64,000 bases of DNA from Bradyrhizobium nivariense. Its GTDB lineage: Bacteria; Pseudomonadota; Alphaproteobacteria; Rhizobiales; Xanthobacteraceae. The notes beneath the pieces were generated by a model that searched no databases, had not been told where the DNA came from, and saw only the letters and a program-made list of their open reading frames with translations. The stretch covers positions 496,001-560,000 of the forward strand of contig NZ_JARVWW010000001.1 in NCBI RefSeq assembly GCF_029846715.1, read 5' to 3'. How positions within the stretch are numbered: the stretch's first letter is position 1; the number at the start of each line of letters is the position of its first letter. Below are positions 32,917-43,474 of this stretch, one piece after another. The position numbers were made by a program, and so were the translations under genes.

Positions 32917-33786
32917 CTAGCGCTTAGCTCGCTTTTTCGTGACCTTTTTTGCGGCCTTTTTGGCACCCTTTTTGACAGCCTTCTTGGCAGTCCTTTTGGT
33001 TCCCTTCTTCGCCGCCTTCTTGCCGGCTTTCTTGGCCGCCTTCTTGGCACCTGTCACAGCCTTCTTGGCGGCCTTTTTAGCGGATTTCGCAGCCTTTTTG
33101 ACTGTTTTGGCCGGCTTTTTGGTCGATTTCTGAGCCGCCCTGGCCTTTTTGGCAAGGGCTGCCTTGGCCGCGCTCCGGGCATGGGTCTTGGGCTCGACCG
33201 CCCCAAGCGCCAGGAGCTGGCGATGGATGGCGCGGGTGACCTCGTCGATAGCCATCATGCCGTCGATGGTCGAGAGCTTCCGCCGCTCGGAATAGTAGTG
33301 AATCAGCGGCTCCGTCTGGTTGCGGTAGCTGGCGAGTCGCTTGGTCAGGACCTCCGGGGTATCGTCGAGCCGGACCTCCTCCCCGCGCTCCCGCATCTGG
33401 GCGACGCGAGTCTCGACACGGTTCAGGAGCGCGCTCTCGTTGACGCGGAGCTCGATCACTGCGTCGAGCTTGAGGTGCTTGTGCTTGAGCAGTTCATCCA
33501 GAGCCTCGGCCTGCGGCACGGTGCGCGGGAAACCGTCGAGGATGAAACCGTTTCTGGCGTCGGGCTGATCGATCCGGTCGGAGATGATTCCGACCACGAC
33601 GTCGTCGGGCACGAGGCCGCCGCTGGCCATGATCTCCTTGGCCTTGAGCCCGACCGGCGTTCCGGCCGCCACGGCTGCACGCAGCATCTCGCCGGTCGAG
33701 AGCTGGACGATGCCATAGCGCTGCAGCAGCAGCTGCGCCTGGGTCCCCTTGCCCGATCCCGGCGGTCCCAGAAGTATAATTCTCAT
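32917..33786 (-). CDS. adk: Adenylate kinase with histone-H1-like Lys/Ala-rich tail
   Basis: A 289-residue protein. Residues 1-~195 are a complete short-LID adenylate kinase (2 ADP = ATP + AMP): P-loop GPPGSGKGT (8-16), STGEMLRA, the AMP-site [17 protein letters not shown] (81-97) and a short lid in place of the Zn-type LID. Residues ~200-289 are a Lys/Ala-rich repeat tail (units such as [20 protein letters not shown]) with about 34 lysines and no acidic residue after the core, like histone H1 or bacterial Hc1-type tails. I chose ATG 33786, which starts the P-loop strand MRIILLG. It lies between secY and rpsM, the usual alphaproteobacterial place. Confidence 0.93.
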   Translation of the reverse strand: MRIILLGPPGSGKGTQAQLLLQRYGIVQLSTGEMLRAAVAAGTPVGLKAKEIMASGGLVPDDVVVGIISDRIDQPDARNGFILDGFPRTVPQAEALDELLKHKHLKLDAVIELRVNESALLNRVETRVAQMRERGEEVRLDDTPEVLTKRLASYRNQTEPLIHYYSERRKLSTIDGMMAIDEVTRAIHRQLLALGAVEPKTHARSAAKAALAKKARAAQKSTKKPAKTVKKAAKSAKKAAKKAVTGAKKAAKKAGKKAAKKGTKRTAKKAVKKGAKKAAKKVTKKRAKR

Positions 33787-34062
33787 CGGCGTACGCCCCC
33801 CGGATCGGTGAGCGATACGTCGCGCACCAGTGTTTTGAAGTCCAGTGACAGTGCAAATCATAATCAGCGCCGCACCGCTACCCATATCATAGGGGAGCAA
33901 ATGGCGGGACGCCAAGAAGGCCTTTGAAATCAGTGATTGCGCTACAGTGAGAGCGGCTCTGCCGATGCGACCGAATGGCTCGCTGGCCGCCCCTGCAGGC
34001 GCCGCGCGTTGCTCGCGCGGCGAATCGGCGGCGCAGTCGCGCCGCCCGAGAGGACGCCGCGC
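33787..34062 (-). other. secY-adk gap with tandem hairpins
   Basis: A 276-bp gap, the longest in the superoperon. Two neighbouring perfect 8-bp hairpins lie just after secY: GCCGCGCG (34002-34009) with CGCGCGGC (34015-34022), and GGCGGCGC (34028-34035) with GCGCCGCC (34040-34047). No T-run follows on the minus strand. They could protect the upstream mRNA or reduce read-through; adk may also have its own promoter in the A+T-richer part near 33840-33930. Confidence 0.5.
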
Positions 34063-35394
34063 TTAACGGCGGCGGCCGCGCAGCTTCGACTTCCGGATCA
34101 GGCCTTCGTATTGATGCGCCAGCAGATAGCCCTGCACCTGCGCCACCGTATCCATGGTGACGCTGACGACGATCAGCAGCGAGGTGCCGCCGAAATAGAA
34201 CGGCACCGAGGCGTAGGAGATCAGGATTTCCGGGATCAAACAGACGATCGCCAGATAGACCGCGCCGAGCACGGTGACGCGCGACAGCACGTAGTCGATA
34301 TATTCCGCGGTGCGCTCGCCCGGACGAATGCCCGGAATGAAGCCGCCGTGCTTCTTCAGATTGTCGGCGGTCTCGGTCGGATTGAAAACGATGGCGGTGT
34401 AGAAGAAGGCGAAGAACACGATCAGCGCCAGATACATGATCAGGAACAGCGGACGGCCGTGGCCGAGCTGGGTGGTGATCCACTGGAACCATTCCGGCCC
34501 GCTGCCTGCGTTGAAGTTCGCAACCGTGGTCGGCAGCAGCAGCAGCGAGGACGCGAAGATCGGCGGGATCACGCCCGAGGTGTTGAGCTTAAGCGGCAGA
34601 TGCGAGGACTGGCCCTCGAACATCTTGTTGCCGACCTGGCGCTTCGGATACTGGATCAAGAGCCGGCGCTGGGCGCGCTCCATGAACACGATGAAGGCGA
34701 TCACGGCGACCGCCATGATGATGACGACCAGGATCAGGCCGGTCGACATCGCACCCTGACGGCCGAGCTCGAGCATGTTGGCGAGCGCCGCGGGCAGCTC
34801 GGCGACGATGCCGGAGAGAATGATCAGGGAGATGCCGTTGCCGATGCCGCGCGAGGTGATCTGCTCGCCGAGCCACATCAGGAACATGGTGCCGCCGGTC
34901 AGCGTGATCGCCGTGGACAGGCGGAAGAACATGCCGGGATCGCTGACGACGTTGCCGGCGCCTTCGAGGCCCACCGCGATGCCGTAGGACTGGAACGCGG
35001 CCAGGATCACCGTGAGATAACGGGTGTACTGGTTCAGCAGCTTGCGGCCGGACTCGCCTTCCTTCTTCAGCGCCTCGAGCTGCGGCGAGACGGTGGTCAG
35101 GAGCTGGATGATGATCGAGGCCGAGATGTACGGCATGATGTTCAGCGCAAAGATCGCCATGCGGTGAATGCCGCCGCCGGCGAACATGTTGAACATGCCG
35201 AGGATGCCGCCCGCCTGGGAGCGGAACACCTGCTCCCAGATGTTGGGATCGATGCCGGGCAGCGGAATGTAGGTTCCGAGCCGATAAACGAGCAGCGCAC
35301 CCAGGGTGAACCAGATGCGCTTCTTCAGTTCGTCGGCCTTGGCAAACGCACCGAAATTGAGATTGGCTGCCAGTTGTTCCGCTGCAGAGGCCAT
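34063..35394 (-). CDS. secY: Sec translocon channel subunit SecY
   Basis: A 443-residue inner-membrane channel of the Sec translocase with ten membrane segments. Seen are TLGALLVYRLGTYIPLPGID, the plug/TM2 region GILGMFNMFAGGGIHRMAIF, ALNIMPYISASIIIQLL, RGIGNGISLIILSGIVAELP and the C-terminal cytoplasmic RKSKLRGRRR. Length is normal. It follows rplO after 152 bp and precedes adk. Confidence 0.97.
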   Translation of the reverse strand: MASAAEQLAANLNFGAFAKADELKKRIWFTLGALLVYRLGTYIPLPGIDPNIWEQVFRSQAGGILGMFNMFAGGGIHRMAIFALNIMPYISASIIIQLLTTVSPQLEALKKEGESGRKLLNQYTRYLTVILAAFQSYGIAVGLEGAGNVVSDPGMFFRLSTAITLTGGTMFLMWLGEQITSRGIGNGISLIILSGIVAELPAALANMLELGRQGAMSTGLILVVIIMAVAVIAFIVFMERAQRRLLIQYPKRQVGNKMFEGQSSHLPLKLNTSGVIPPIFASSLLLLPTTVANFNAGSGPEWFQWITTQLGHGRPLFLIMYLALIVFFAFFYTAIVFNPTETADNLKKHGGFIPGIRPGERTAEYIDYVLSRVTVLGAVYLAIVCLIPEILISYASVPFYFGGTSLLIVVSVTMDTVAQVQGYLLAHQYEGLIRKSKLRGRRR

Positions 35395-35546
35395 CTTGGA
35401 CTTTCTCCCGCCGCCTTTTGCGCCGTTATGCCCGCGGCCGGGCTACATTATACCGGACACCGGACATTATCTGGGGCTACGGCTTCGATAAGTCCATCGT
35501 CCCGCATGCGTAAAGGCCCACGAGCCGCGGGCCAATGACGCAGTTG

Positions 35547-36032
35547 TTACGCCGCCTCGCCTTCTTCCTTGGCAGGCGCGAGGATCTTCACCGAGCCGCC
35601 GGCCTTCTCGACCGCCGCGATCGCGGTCTTCGAGGCGCCGTGCACTTCGATGTTGAGCTTGGCCTTGAACTCGCCGCGGCCGAGCAGCCGCAGACCGCCC
35701 TTGGCGCGGCGCAACACGCCAGCCTTGACCAGAGCTTCGACGTTCACGACGCTGCCGGCGTCGATCTTCTTGGCATCGACCGCGTCCTGGAGCCGGTCGA
35801 GATTGATCTCGGCGAACTCGACACGGAAGATGTTGTTGAAGCCGCGCTTGGGCAGACGGCGATGCAATGGCATCTGGCCGCCTTCGAAACCCTTGATGCG
35901 CACGCCCGAACGCGCGGTCTGGCCCTTGCCACCGCGGCCGGCCTGCTTGCCCTTGCCCGAACCAATGCCGCGGCCGACGCGCATACGCTTCTTGCGCGAG
36001 CCGGCATTGTCGGCGATATCGCTGAGCTTCAT
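35547..36032 (-). CDS. rplO: 50S ribosomal protein L15
   Basis: A 161-residue L15: [20 protein letters not shown], the glycine-rich [40 protein letters not shown] and the globular domain ending [14 protein letters not shown]. It is an assembly protein of the 50S subunit. It follows rpmD after 75 bp that include a degenerate dispersed repeat. Confidence 0.97.
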   Translation of the reverse strand: MKLSDIADNAGSRKKRMRVGRGIGSGKGKQAGRGGKGQTARSGVRIKGFEGGQMPLHRRLPKRGFNNIFRVEFAEINLDRLQDAVDAKKIDAGSVVNVEALVKAGVLRRAKGGLRLLGRGEFKAKLNIEVHGASKTAIAAVEKAGGSVKILAPAKEEGEAA

Positions 36033-36052
36033 CGCCCTGCTCCTTGTTTCTT

Positions 36053-36101
36053 GCGCATGACCTTCACCGAAAACGGGTCCCCGCTTTTCGGGATCGTGCG
36101 C
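36053..36101. repeat. Degenerate dispersed palindromic repeat inside the spc region
   Basis: An imperfect palindrome: GCGCATGACC and GGATCGTGCGC at the ends, and CCGAAAA (36067-36073) with TTTTCGG (36085-36091) inside, around a CGGGTCCCCG core. It matches a known rhizobial pattern of a CATGATC-type end plus CCGAAAAC/CTTTTCGG core. It is unusual to find one within a ribosomal operon. Confidence 0.65.
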
Positions 36102-36107
36102 CTTTGC

Positions 36108-36314
36108 TTACTTCTCGTCGACGATGCGAACGAGATGGTGAACTTTCAAGATCATGCCGCGGACCGCCGGGGTGTCCGGCAGTTCGCTGGTGCGGCCGAT
36201 CTTGTTGAGCTTGAGCCCGATCAGCGTCGAACGCTGCGAGTGATGGCGGCGGATCGCGCTGCCGGTCTGCTCGAGCTTGATCGTCTTTGCGGTCGTAACG
36301 GCACTCTTGGCCAT
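36108..36314 (-). CDS. rpmD: 50S ribosomal protein L30
   Basis: A 68-residue L30: [40 protein letters not shown] and [18 protein letters not shown] short N-terminal extension ([11 protein letters not shown]) makes it slightly longer than the usual ~60 residues. It follows rpsE after 22 bp. Confidence 0.96.
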   Translation of the reverse strand: MAKSAVTTAKTIKLEQTGSAIRRHHSQRSTLIGLKLNKIGRTSELPDTPAVRGMILKVHHLVRIVDEK

Positions 36315-36336
36315 GGGAGTCTACTCCGAGCTTCCG

Positions 36337-36924
36337 TTATTCGGCAGCCGCCTCGGCGTCGCCACCGATACGGCGGGACTGGAGGGTGGACACCTTGATG
36401 TTGCGGCGGGCAGCGACCGAGCGCGGCGAATCCTGATGCTTCAGCGCGTCGAAGGTCGCGCGAACCATGTTGTACGGGTTCGACGAGCCGATCGACTTTG
36501 CGACCACGTCCTGGACGCCGAGCGTCTCGAACACGGCGCGCATCGGACCGCCGGCGATGATGCCGGTACCGGCCGGAGCTGCGCGCAGGTAGACACGGCC
36601 CGCACCATGACGGCCGGCGATGTCGTGATGCAGCGTGCGGCCCTCGCGCAACGACACGCGGGTCAGGTTGCGCTTGGCGGATTCGGTTGCCTTGCGGATC
36701 GCCTCAGGCACTTCGCGCGCTTTGCCGTGACCGAAGCCGGCGCGGCCCTTCTGGTCGCCGATCACGACCAGCGCTGCGAAACCGAAGCGCTTGCCGCCCT
36801 TGACGACCTTGGCGACGCGATTGATGTGGACGAGCTTGTCGACAAACTCGCTGTCGCGCTCTTCCCTGCGTTCACGTCCGCCGCCGCGTTGATCGCGTCC
36901 ACCACGTTGTTCGCGTTCTGCCAT
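36337..36924 (-). CDS. rpsE: 30S ribosomal protein S5
   Basis: A 195-residue S5 with a charged N-terminal extension rich in Arg/Gly/Glu ([19 protein letters not shown]). The double-stranded-RNA-binding-like domain follows ([39 protein letters not shown]), then the C-terminal domain ([39 protein letters not shown]). S5 contributes to mRNA entry and decoding accuracy. Confidence 0.97.
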   Translation of the reverse strand: MAEREQRGGRDQRGGGRERREERDSEFVDKLVHINRVAKVVKGGKRFGFAALVVIGDQKGRAGFGHGKAREVPEAIRKATESAKRNLTRVSLREGRTLHHDIAGRHGAGRVYLRAAPAGTGIIAGGPMRAVFETLGVQDVVAKSIGSSNPYNMVRATFDALKHQDSPRSVAARRNIKVSTLQSRRIGGDAEAAAE

Positions 36925-36971
36925 GGTTTTTCCAGTCCTTCAGAGGCTTACGCCTCAATCCTCAAATTCTG

Positions 36972-37334
36972 TTAGAAGCTCAGCCCGCTCTCACGCGCCG
37001 CGTCGGCAAGAGCCTTGACGCGTCCGTGATAGAGGTAGCTGCCGCGATCGAACACGACTTCCTTGACACCCTTCTCGGCGGCGCGCTCGGCCAGCAGCTT
37101 GCCGACCGCCTTCGCCGCATCGATGTCGGCGCCGGTCTTGCCGCCATCGCGCATCGACTTCTCGAGCGAAGAGGCAGAGGCCAGCGTCTCGCCTTTCAGG
37201 TCGTCGATGACCTGGGCGTAGATGTGCTTGGACGAGCGGAACACCGACAGGCGCGGACGGCCGCCACCGGAGCGGCGAAGCTTCAGCCGTACACTGCGCT
37301 TGCGCCGGGCATTCGTAACCTTGGCTTTCGACAT
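36972..37334 (-). CDS. rplR: 50S ribosomal protein L18
   Basis: A 120-residue L18: [49 protein letters not shown] and the C-terminal [20 protein letters not shown]. It binds 5S rRNA with L5. It lies 11 bp after rplF. Confidence 0.97.
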   Translation of the reverse strand: MSKAKVTNARRKRSVRLKLRRSGGGRPRLSVFRSSKHIYAQVIDDLKGETLASASSLEKSMRDGGKTGADIDAAKAVGKLLAERAAEKGVKEVVFDRGSYLYHGRVKALADAARESGLSF

Positions 37335-37345
37335 GACCGGCTCCG

Positions 37346-37879
37346 TTACTTCTTCTTGCCTTCCTTGCGGAAGATGAATTCGCCAACATACTTCACGCCC
37401 TTGCCCTTGTAGGGCTCCGGCGGACGATAGGAGCGAATCTCGGCGGCGACCTGGCCGACGCGCTGGATGTCGCTGCCCGTCACCGTGATCTCGGTCGGCT
37501 TCGGCACGGTGATCGTGATCCCTTCCGGGATCGCGTAGACCACATCGTGGCTGTAGCCGAGCGCGAGCTGCAGGTTCTTGCCCTGCAGCGCGGCGCGGTA
37601 ACCGACGCCGGTGATTTCAAGCTTCTTCTCAAAGCCCTTGGTGACGCCTTCGACCAGATTCGCGACCTGAGCGCGAGCGGTCCCGTACAGGGCCCGCGCG
37701 CGGTTGGTCTCGACCCGCGGGTTCACCTTGACCTGGCCGTCCTCGAGCTTCACCTCGACGTCGCTATGGACGACGAATTGAAGCTGGCCCTTCGGCCCCT
37801 TCATTTTGACGGTCTGCCCGTCAACGGCCGCGGTCACACCCGACGGCACCGCTACCGGCCTTTTGCCAACTCGTGACAT
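37346..37879 (-). CDS. rplF: 50S ribosomal protein L6
   Basis: A 177-residue L6: [32 protein letters not shown], the conserved [20 protein letters not shown] and the C-terminal signature [17 protein letters not shown]. It lies near the factor-binding site of the 50S subunit. It is 16 bp after rpsH. Confidence 0.98.
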   Translation of the reverse strand: MSRVGKRPVAVPSGVTAAVDGQTVKMKGPKGQLQFVVHSDVEVKLEDGQVKVNPRVETNRARALYGTARAQVANLVEGVTKGFEKKLEITGVGYRAALQGKNLQLALGYSHDVVYAIPEGITITVPKPTEITVTGSDIQRVGQVAAEIRSYRPPEPYKGKGVKYVGEFIFRKEGKKK

Positions 37880-37895
37880 GGATCAAAAATCCTTC

Positions 37896-38294
37896 TCAGA
37901 ACACCGTGAAGAGAACTTCGCCGCCCACATTCGCGTCGCGCGCGCTGTGGTCAGCCATGATCCCCTTCGGCGTCGACAACACCGAAATGCCGAGCCCGTT
38001 GTTGACCCGCGGCAGAGCCTTCACCGAGGCGTAGACACGACGCCCGGGCTTGGAAACTCGTTCGATCTCGCGGATGACGGGCTCGCCGTCGAAATACTTC
38101 AGCTCGATCTCGATCTCGCTGCGGCCCGAGGAGTGCTCGAGCGTGGCGTAACCGCGGATGTAGCCCTCGGTCTTGAGGACCTCGAGCACGTTCTCGCGCA
38201 TCTTCGAGCCAGGCGTGGAGACCTTGCTCTTGGAGCGCATCTGCGCGTTGCGGATACGAGTGATCAGATCGCTGATTGGATCGTGCGTAGACAT
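37896..38294 (-). CDS. rpsH: 30S ribosomal protein S8
   Basis: A 132-residue S8: [60 protein letters not shown] and the signature [20 protein letters not shown]. It is a primary 16S rRNA binder and, in E. coli, represses the spc operon by binding the rplE leader; no such site was mapped here. Confidence 0.97.
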   Translation of the reverse strand: MSTHDPISDLITRIRNAQMRSKSKVSTPGSKMRENVLEVLKTEGYIRGYATLEHSSGRSEIEIELKYFDGEPVIREIERVSKPGRRVYASVKALPRVNNGLGISVLSTPKGIMADHSARDANVGGEVLFTVF

Positions 38295-38308
38295 TTAAAC
38301 GACCCTCC

Positions 38309-38614
38309 TTACCAGCTGGACTTCACGAGGCCCGGGACCATGCCCTTGGAGCCAAGGTCCCGCATCGCGATGCGGGACAGTTTGGTCAAGCGATAATTCG
38401 AGCGCGAACGGCCCGACAGCTCGCAACGCAGACGGATGCGGGTGGCCGACGAATTGCGCGGCATTTCCGCAAGCTTCAGGGTCGCGGCGAACCGCTCCTC
38501 CATCGGCAGCGTCTTGTCGGCGATGATCGCCTTCAACCGCGCGCGCTTCGGGGCGGCGTTCTTCGTCATCCGCTTGCGCCGGTTGTTCTTCTCGACTGAA
38601 CTCTTCTTTGCCAT
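38309..38614 (-). CDS. rpsN: 30S ribosomal protein S14, zinc-free type
   Basis: A 101-residue S14 of the long, cysteine-poor class: [40 protein letters not shown] and [20 protein letters not shown]. It lacks the CxxC...CxxC zinc site of the short form. It sits in the 30S head. Confidence 0.97.
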   Translation of the reverse strand: MAKKSSVEKNNRRKRMTKNAAPKRARLKAIIADKTLPMEERFAATLKLAEMPRNSSATRIRLRCELSGRSRSNYRLTKLSRIAMRDLGSKGMVPGLVKSSW

Positions 38615-38660
38615 GCTTGGCTCCTTGGTATCCGCGTTTGAGAGGCTTTACGTCAGCGTC

Positions 38661-39218
38661 TCACTGCCGGAACGGGAAATTGAAAGCGGTCAACAAGGCC
38701 CTCGCCTCGTCGTCGGTCTTGGCCGTGGTGCAGACGGTGATGTCCATACCGCGGGATTCCGTGACCTTGTCGAAGTCGATCTCGGGGAAAATGATGTGTT
38801 CCTTGAGGCCGAGCGAATAGTTGCCGCGACCGTCGAAGCTCTTCGGATTCAGGCCGCGGAAATCCCGGACGCGCGGCAGCGCGACCGTCACCAGGCGATC
38901 GATGAACTCGTACATGCGGGCCTTGCGCAGCGTGACCTTGCAGCCAATCGGCTGGTTCTCACGCAACTTGAAGGTCGCGATCGCGACGCGCGAATAGGTC
39001 ACGATCGCCTTCTGGCCGGCGATCTGGGTCAATTCGGCAGCGGCGTTCTCGGCCTTCTTCCGGTCGTTGACGGAATCGCCAACGCCCATGTTCAGCACGA
39101 CCTTGTCGAGACGCGGAACCTGCATGACGTTCTCATAACCGAACTTCTCGGTCATTTCCGTCCGGATCTTCGCGTCGAATTCCGCGCGCAGGCGCGGCGT
39201 GTAAGCGGCCTCAGCCAT
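38661..39218 (-). CDS. rplE: 50S ribosomal protein L5
   Basis: A 185-residue L5: [40 protein letters not shown], the [19 protein letters not shown] segment and [20 protein letters not shown]. It binds 5S rRNA and P-site tRNA. Its ATG (39216-39218) lies upstream of the rplX stop, giving an 8-nt overlap and translational coupling. Confidence 0.97.
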   Translation of the reverse strand: MAEAAYTPRLRAEFDAKIRTEMTEKFGYENVMQVPRLDKVVLNMGVGDSVNDRKKAENAAAELTQIAGQKAIVTYSRVAIATFKLRENQPIGCKVTLRKARMYEFIDRLVTVALPRVRDFRGLNPKSFDGRGNYSLGLKEHIIFPEIDFDKVTESRGMDITVCTTAKTDDEARALLTAFNFPFRQ

Positions 39219-39525
39219 CGATCTCAGCTCCCGAGCTCTTGGCGATGCGGACCTTCTTGCCGTCCGCCAGAATCTTGAATCCCACGCGGGTCGGCTTTCC
39301 GTCCTTGCCGACAAACGCGATGTTGGACAGTTGGATCGGCGACTCTTTCGAGATGATGCCGCCCTCTTGCGCCTGCGTCTGCTTCTGGTGACGCTTGACC
39401 ATGTTGACGCCACGCACGAGCGCGGTGCCGGCGTCGGGGCGCACTTCGAACACTTCGCCGGTACGACCCTTGTCGCGGCCGGTCAGCACGATGACCTTAT
39501 CGCCCTTGCGGATTTTCGCGGCCAT
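39211..39525 (-). CDS. rplX: 50S ribosomal protein L24
   Basis: A 104-residue L24 with the KOW motif [40 protein letters not shown], and [20 protein letters not shown]. It is an early 50S assembly initiator. Its ATG shares one base with the rplN stop (TAATG), and its end overlaps rplE by 8 nt. Confidence 0.97.
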   Translation of the reverse strand: MAAKIRKGDKVIVLTGRDKGRTGEVFEVRPDAGTALVRGVNMVKRHQKQTQAQEGGIISKESPIQLSNIAFVGKDGKPTRVGFKILADGKKVRIAKSSGAEIDG

Positions 39526-39893
39526 TACAGCACCTCCGGCGCGAGCGAGATGATCTTCATGTGGTTCTTGGCGCGCAGCTCGCGCGGCACGGGCCCGAAG
39601 ATACGGGTGCCGACCGGCTCGGACTGATTGTTGATCAGAACGGCGGCATTGCGGTCGAAGCGGATGACCGAACCGTCAGCGCGGCGGATGTCCTTGCGGA
39701 CGCGCACCACGACGGCCTTCATCACGTCGCCCTTCTTCACCTTGCCACGCGGAATTGCTTCCTTGATCGAGACGACAATGATGTCGCCGATCGTGGCGTA
39801 GCGGCGCTTGGAGCCTCCGAGCACCTTGATACACATGACACGGCGTGCGCCAGAATTGTCGGCCACGTCGAGGTTGGTCTGCATCTGAATCAT
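39525..39893 (-). CDS. rplN: 50S ribosomal protein L14
   Basis: A 122-residue L14: [60 protein letters not shown] and [20 protein letters not shown]. It forms an intersubunit bridge. ATG 39893 gives the exact family N-terminus. It follows rpsQ after 83 bp. Confidence 0.98.
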   Translation of the reverse strand: MIQMQTNLDVADNSGARRVMCIKVLGGSKRRYATIGDIIVVSIKEAIPRGKVKKGDVMKAVVVRVRKDIRRADGSVIRFDRNAAVLINNQSEPVGTRIFGPVPRELRAKNHMKIISLAPEVL

Positions 39894-39976
39894 TGATGCA
39901 CCTCGTCCTCTTCTCTTTGCGCCAGCCCAGCCGGCGCTCAACATTTCCCTGAAGTCAGTCGGCTAAAGCCAACAGA

Positions 39977-40225
39977 TCAGGCGCTTTTCTTGTGTTCGCC
40001 CCGGATCACGACCCAGCGCTTCAACTTCGAAATCGGCTTCGATTCCTCGATCCACACCATGTCGCCCGGCTTGAACTCGCTGCTCTCGTCGTGCGCGTGG
40101 TAATTCTTCGAACGGCGGATCGTCTTCTTGTAGATCGGGTGCGTGAAGCGGCGATCAACGCGCACCACGATGGTCTTGGCTTGCTTGTCGCTGACGACCA
40201 CGCCCTGCAAAGTACGTTTCGGCAT
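39977..40225 (-). CDS. rpsQ: 30S ribosomal protein S17
   Basis: An 82-residue S17: [40 protein letters not shown] and the [20 protein letters not shown] strand. It binds the 5' domain of 16S rRNA. The ATG at 40225 matches the family N-terminus. It lies 13 bp after rpmC. Confidence 0.97.
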   Translation of the reverse strand: MPKRTLQGVVVSDKQAKTIVVRVDRRFTHPIYKKTIRRSKNYHAHDESSEFKPGDMVWIEESKPISKLKRWVVIRGEHKKSA

Positions 40226-40238
40226 CTTCGTAAGCCTC

Positions 40239-40445
40239 TTACTTCTTCTTCGCGCGCGTCTGCGCGGCGACGGTCTTGATCCGGGCGATGTCACGGCGAG
40301 CCTCGCGCAGGCGCGAGGTGTTCTCGAGCTGCCCGGTGGCGCGCTGGAAGCGCAGGTTAAAGCGCTCCTTCTTCAGGTTCAGGATGGCGTCATCCTGCTG
40401 ATCGGGGCTCAACGCGCGGATGTCTTCGATTTTCATCTGGGCCAT
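40239..40445 (-). CDS. rpmC: 50S ribosomal protein L29
   Basis: A 68-residue L29: [40 protein letters not shown] and [20 protein letters not shown]. It lies at the exit tunnel where SRP and trigger factor dock. Several in-frame ATGs are close together (40451, 40445, 40436); 40445 gives the usual length. The gap to rplP is 5 bp. Confidence 0.95.
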   Translation of the reverse strand: MAQMKIEDIRALSPDQQDDAILNLKKERFNLRFQRATGQLENTSRLREARRDIARIKTVAAQTRAKKK

Positions 40446-40450
40446 GGCCA

Positions 40451-40864
40451 TTACTCCGCAATGCGCTCGACGAAGCGCGTCTTGATCGGCAGCTTCGCTG
40501 CCGCCAGGGTCAGCGCTTCCCGCGCGGTCTGGGTGTTGACGCCGTCGATCTCGAACAGCACCCGGCCCGGCTTGACGCGCGCGACCCACAATTCCGGCGC
40601 GCCCTTGCCGGAGCCCATGCGGACTTCGGCAGGCTTCTTCGACACGGGAACGTCGGGGAACACACGGATCCAGACGCGGCCGGCGCGCTTCATGTGGCGG
40701 GTCAGCGCGCGGCGAGCGGCTTCGATCTGGCGCGCGGTGACGCGCTCAGGCTCGGTCGCCTTCAGGCCGAACTGACCGAACGCTAACGTCGCGCCCGAAG
40801 ACGCAACGCCGTGGATACGGCCCTTATGCGCCTTCCGGAACTTCGTTTTCTTAGGTTGCATCAT
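40451..40864 (-). CDS. rplP: 50S ribosomal protein L16
   Basis: A 137-residue L16: [20 protein letters not shown], the [20 protein letters not shown] segment, [20 protein letters not shown] and [20 protein letters not shown]. It organises the A-site region of the 50S subunit. It follows rpsC after 32 bp. Confidence 0.98.
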   Translation of the reverse strand: MMQPKKTKFRKAHKGRIHGVASSGATLAFGQFGLKATEPERVTARQIEAARRALTRHMKRAGRVWIRVFPDVPVSKKPAEVRMGSGKGAPELWVARVKPGRVLFEIDGVNTQTAREALTLAAAKLPIKTRFVERIAE

Positions 40865-40896
40865 GGCTTCAAGCCCTCAAATTCTCTGTGCTGGCC

Positions 40897-41619
<723 letters not shown>

Positions 41620-41637
41620 CGTGTTCTCCTGCGTCCC

Positions 41638-42024
41638 TTAAGCCGCTGCTTCGGCTTCAACCTGACGAACAATGATCGTCAGCTGCGAAAATGGTTTGTA
41701 GACACGGCCCGAGCGGCCACGGCCGCGGGCGGCAAAGCGCTTCATCACGAGGCCGTTGCCGACGAAGGCCTGCGCCACGACGAGATCATCGACGTCGAGG
41801 TCGTGGTTGTTCTCGGCATTGGCAATAGCCGATTCCAGGCACTTCTTCACGTCGACCGCGATCCGCTTGCGCGAAAACTGCAGGTCGGCGAGCGCAGAAG
41901 CAGCTTTCCGGCCGCGAATGAGCTGGGCGACCAGGTTGAGCTTCTGCGGGCTCACCCGCAGCATCCGGGCGACCGCCTTGGCCTCGTTCTCGGCGAGGCT
42001 CCGTTCGCGCTTAGGTTTGCTCAT
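41638..42024 (-). CDS. rplV: 50S ribosomal protein L22
   Basis: A 128-residue L22: [40 protein letters not shown] and the tunnel loop [20 protein letters not shown]. Its beta-hairpin lines the exit tunnel and shapes macrolide contact. It follows rpsS after 10 bp. Confidence 0.97.
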   Translation of the reverse strand: MSKPKRERSLAENEAKAVARMLRVSPQKLNLVAQLIRGRKAASALADLQFSRKRIAVDVKKCLESAIANAENNHDLDVDDLVVAQAFVGNGLVMKRFAARGRGRSGRVYKPFSQLTIIVRQVEAEAAA

Positions 42025-42034
42025 AGTTTAATCC

Positions 42035-42313
42035 TCAAGCCTTCTTGGCTTTCTTGTCGCCGGAGTGGCCATGGAAGGTCCGGGTCGGCGAGAACTCGCC
42101 GAACTTGTGACCAACCATTTCCTCGTTGACGGCCACCGGCACGTGCTTCTGACCGTTGTAGACGCCGAAGGTCAGGCCGACGAACTGCGGCAGGATCGTC
42201 GAGCGACGGCTCCAGATCTTGATGACGTCGTGACGGCCGGACGCGCGCGCGGCATCTGCCTTCTTGAGCAGAGAACCCTCGACGAACGGGCCTTTCCAGA
42301 CTGAACGAACCAT
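42035..42313 (-). CDS. rpsS: 30S ribosomal protein S19
   Basis: A 92-residue S19: [40 protein letters not shown] and [20 protein letters not shown]. It pairs with S13 in the 30S head. It follows rplB after 12 bp. Confidence 0.97.
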   Translation of the reverse strand: MVRSVWKGPFVEGSLLKKADAARASGRHDVIKIWSRRSTILPQFVGLTFGVYNGQKHVPVAVNEEMVGHKFGEFSPTRTFHGHSGDKKAKKA

Positions 42314-42325
42314 GTCCGGCGTTCC

Positions 42326-43159
42326 TTACTTCTTCCGCTTGTGGCGGCTTAGGAGAATGAATTTGTTGGTCGACTTGTTGCTGCGGGTCTTCTTGCCCTT
42401 GGTCGGCTTGCCCCACGGAGTGACCGGGTGGCGACCGCCCGAGGTACGACCTTCACCACCGCCGTGCGGATGGTCGATCGGGTTCATCGAAACACCGCGG
42501 TTGTGCGGCTTGCGGCCCAACCAGCGGTTGCGGCCGGCCTTGCCGATCGAGGTGTTCATGTGATCCGGGTTCGACACCGCGCCGATCGTGCCGCGGCAAC
42601 GGCCATGCACCAGGCGCTGCTCGCCCGAATTCAGGCGGATGATCACGTAGTCCTGGTCGCGACCGACGAGCTGGGCATAGGTGCCCGCGGAACGGGCGAG
42701 CTGGCCGCCCTTCCCGATCTTGACCTCGATGTTGTGGATGATCGTGCCGACCGGCATGTTGCCGAGCGGCATGACGTTGCCCGGCTTCACGTCGACATAA
42801 TTGCCGGCAACGACGGAATCGCCGACGGCCAAGCGCTGCGGCGCCAGGATATAGGCCTGGGTGCCGTCTTCGTACTTGACGAGCGCGATGAACGCGGTGC
42901 GGTTCGGATCATATTCCAGCCGCTCGACCGTCGCGGGCGCATCGACCTTGTCGCGCTTAAAATCGACGGTACGCAACGTCCGCTTGTGACCGCCGCCGCG
43001 GAACCGCACTGTGATGCGACCGGTGTTGTTGCGGCCGCCAGAGGAGTGCTTGCCTTCGGTGAGCGCCTTGACCGGCTTGCCCTTGTAGAGCGCCGAACGA
43101 TCGACCATGACCAGCTGGCGCTGGCCCGGCGTCGTGGGATTGAATGTCTTCAGTGCCAT
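42326..43159 (-). CDS. rplB: 50S ribosomal protein L2
   Basis: A 277-residue L2: [30 protein letters not shown] [20 protein letters not shown], the [20 protein letters not shown] region and the C-terminal [20 protein letters not shown] that holds the histidine close to the peptidyl transferase centre. Length is normal. It follows rplW after 12 bp. Confidence 0.98.
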   Translation of the reverse strand: MALKTFNPTTPGQRQLVMVDRSALYKGKPVKALTEGKHSSGGRNNTGRITVRFRGGGHKRTLRTVDFKRDKVDAPATVERLEYDPNRTAFIALVKYEDGTQAYILAPQRLAVGDSVVAGNYVDVKPGNVMPLGNMPVGTIIHNIEVKIGKGGQLARSAGTYAQLVGRDQDYVIIRLNSGEQRLVHGRCRGTIGAVSNPDHMNTSIGKAGRNRWLGRKPHNRGVSMNPIDHPHGGGEGRTSGGRHPVTPWGKPTKGKKTRSNKSTNKFILLSRHKRKK

Positions 43160-43171
43160 CGTCGTACGACC

Positions 43172-43474
43172 TTACAGACCGGTGGTCACGTCGATCCGGT
43201 GACCCTCTTCGAGAGTCACGATCGCGCGCTTGGAGTTCGACTGCGAGCCGAGATTGCCGCGGAAGATCTTGGTCTTGCCCTTGCGGACCAGCGTGTTGAC
43301 GCTCTTGACCTTGACGTCGAACAGCTTCTCGATCGCTTCCTTGATCTGCGGCTTGGTCGCCTTCGCGGCCACCTTGAACAGCACCTTGTTGTGCTCCGAG
43401 GCGATCGTGGCCTTTTCGGTCACGACCGGCGACAGGATCACGTCGTAATGGCGAGGCTCGATGTTCTTCGTCAT
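43172..43474 (-). CDS. rplW: 50S ribosomal protein L23
   Basis: A 100-residue L23: [40 protein letters not shown] and [20 protein letters not shown]. It is the exit-tunnel docking site for trigger factor and SRP. Its ATG overlaps the rplD stop by 4 nt. Confidence 0.97.
   Translation of the reverse strand: MTKNIEPRHYDVILSPVVTEKATIASEHNKVLFKVAAKATKPQIKEAIEKLFDVKVKSVNTLVRKGKTKIFRGNLGSQSNSKRAIVTLEEGHRIDVTTGL

Noticed and set aside
32939..33133. A Phe/Leu/Ala-rich plus-strand frame resembling a membrane protein
   Set aside because: It is the antisense of the Lys/Ala repeats of adk (AAG reads as CTT, GCC as GGC), a compositional artefact.
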